Shown: positions 63,585 through 64,000 of the stretch, in pieces
Layout: every line of letters starts with the position of its first letter
How positions within the stretch are numbered: position 1 is the stretch's first letter
Assembly (NCBI GenBank): GCA_024195265.1
Contig: JAJLRJ010000007.1
Span: 24,673,434 to 24,737,433 of the forward strand
DNA from: Dendrophyllia cribrosa
Lineage: Eukaryota > Cnidaria > Anthozoa > Scleractinia > Dendrophylliidae
Reading direction: 5' to 3'
Length of the DNA stretch: 64,000 bases
Program-made: the position numbers and the translations under genes
The notes under the pieces: generated by a model
The model's database searches: none
What the model was told of the DNA's origin: nothing
The model's input: the letters and a program-made list of their open reading frames with translations, nothing else

Positions 63585-64000
63585 GACATTTGCTACAAAA
63601 TAGCCTGATGCCTATACTGATTTGTCACTGGGCAGCTAACGACATTGCGTGCAACTTGAAAGACGACGCGTCAAATGTATTTGCGTGCCAAAGTTACGAG
63701 TCAAACCCCTGTTTTCTGCCAACAGAATTGGTCTCCTTGGTGATGGAGAAGTTTAGCTTTGAAGGTCAGTGGGTGTTGGACCTCACCAAGTCGAAGGGTA
63801 CGCCGCACACATTCTTTGCCAATTCTGTAAAAGAAACTCGGCGGCAAACTTTACATGTAGTTACATGACTGATTGCTTACATTGATACAGTGCTAGAAAA
63901 TTATAACCACATATTACTAAATCTACTTATTGTCACTTTACAGGTGCTGGAATTGTTGCAGGCCTGGCATGCAACAGAAATGTGGTTTGCCTCCAGGCGC
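63585..64000 (+). CDS. SAM-dependent DNA-methylase-like domain, two exons, runs off window
   Basis: Exon 63585-63797 (acceptor TTTTTTAG, donor GTACGC) reads LLQNSLMPILICHWAANDIA, then YESNPCFLPTELVSLVMEKF and EGQWVLDLTKSKG. The next exon starts at 63944 after TGTCACTTTACAG and reads GAGIVAGLACNRNVVCLQA to the window end. Joining is in phase (AAG G / GT GCT). The order PxELVxxVMxxF...WVLDL..xKGAGxVAGLAxxRNVVCL matches the motif X plus motif I region of N4/N6-type DNA methylases (P.ELV..., VLD.F.GSG..., A...gR...giE). The usual F-GSG is here LTKSKGAG, so SAM binding or activity may be altered. Motif IV (D/NPPY) would lie beyond the window. Start and end of the gene are not visible. Confidence 0.5.

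Overview
This window is animal (metazoan) nuclear DNA. It is AT-rich, intron-containing and dominated by transposable elements. The mix points to a marine invertebrate, most likely an anthozoan cnidarian such as a coral or sea anemone: piggyBac, Penelope-like, L1/Tx1-like and CR1/L2-like LINEs, BEL/Pao, Ty3/gypsy, tRNA-derived SINEs, plus cnidarian-type multigene families. That assignment rests on family recognition, not on a search. No bacterial operon, rRNA, functional tRNA or CRISPR array was seen.

Layout. 1-6397 is a large inverted duplication with two arms of 1,550 bases each around an 857-base spacer. The spacer holds a zinc-finger gene fragment. The left arm was later split by a 2,440-base unit with DNA-transposon-like inverted ends and a broken Ty3/gypsy Gag-protease-RT inside. 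7.0-17 kb is a graveyard of element pieces: Penelope fragments on both strands, a LINE scrap, a broken piggyBac transposase and a BEL/Pao integrase piece. It also holds an unidentified split gene with decayed exons (13040-14477). 18.0-20.2 kb carries a RecQ-like helicase N-terminus followed by a frameshifted Pif1-like helicase. 22.2-25.5 kb is an element with long terminal inverted repeats that received a 5'-truncated L1-like LINE and a SINE. 25.9-31.5 kb holds exon-like remains of an AAA-type ATPase and of a cysteine-rich multigene-family protein.

32.9-35.8 kb is the best candidate for a host gene: a start exon, a Cys-rich exon and acidic exons with good splice sites. Its introns carry a tandem repeat and a MITE. 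37.9-53.8 kb contains several MITEs, a tRNA-derived SINE, a 140-base minisatellite, a second broken piggyBac transposase and an unidentified ORF. 53.9-57.5 kb is an apparently full-length CR1/L2-type LINE with one intact 1,145-residue ORF. That ORF carries a 2A-like motif, a PHD-type finger, an endonuclease and a reverse transcriptase. It lies in a second copy of the same repeat that hosts the LINE at 22-24 kb, at the equivalent T-run. The right end (58.3-64 kb) holds exon-like pieces: a Walker A motif assembled across a splice junction, and a SAM-dependent DNA-methylase-like domain running off the window edge.

Most coding sequence here serves element mobility (transposase, integrase, reverse transcriptase, endonuclease), and nearly all of it is broken. 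Only the LINE at 54-57.5 kb looks intact. Many breaks are single-base changes in homopolymer runs, so some may be assembly errors rather than true decay.
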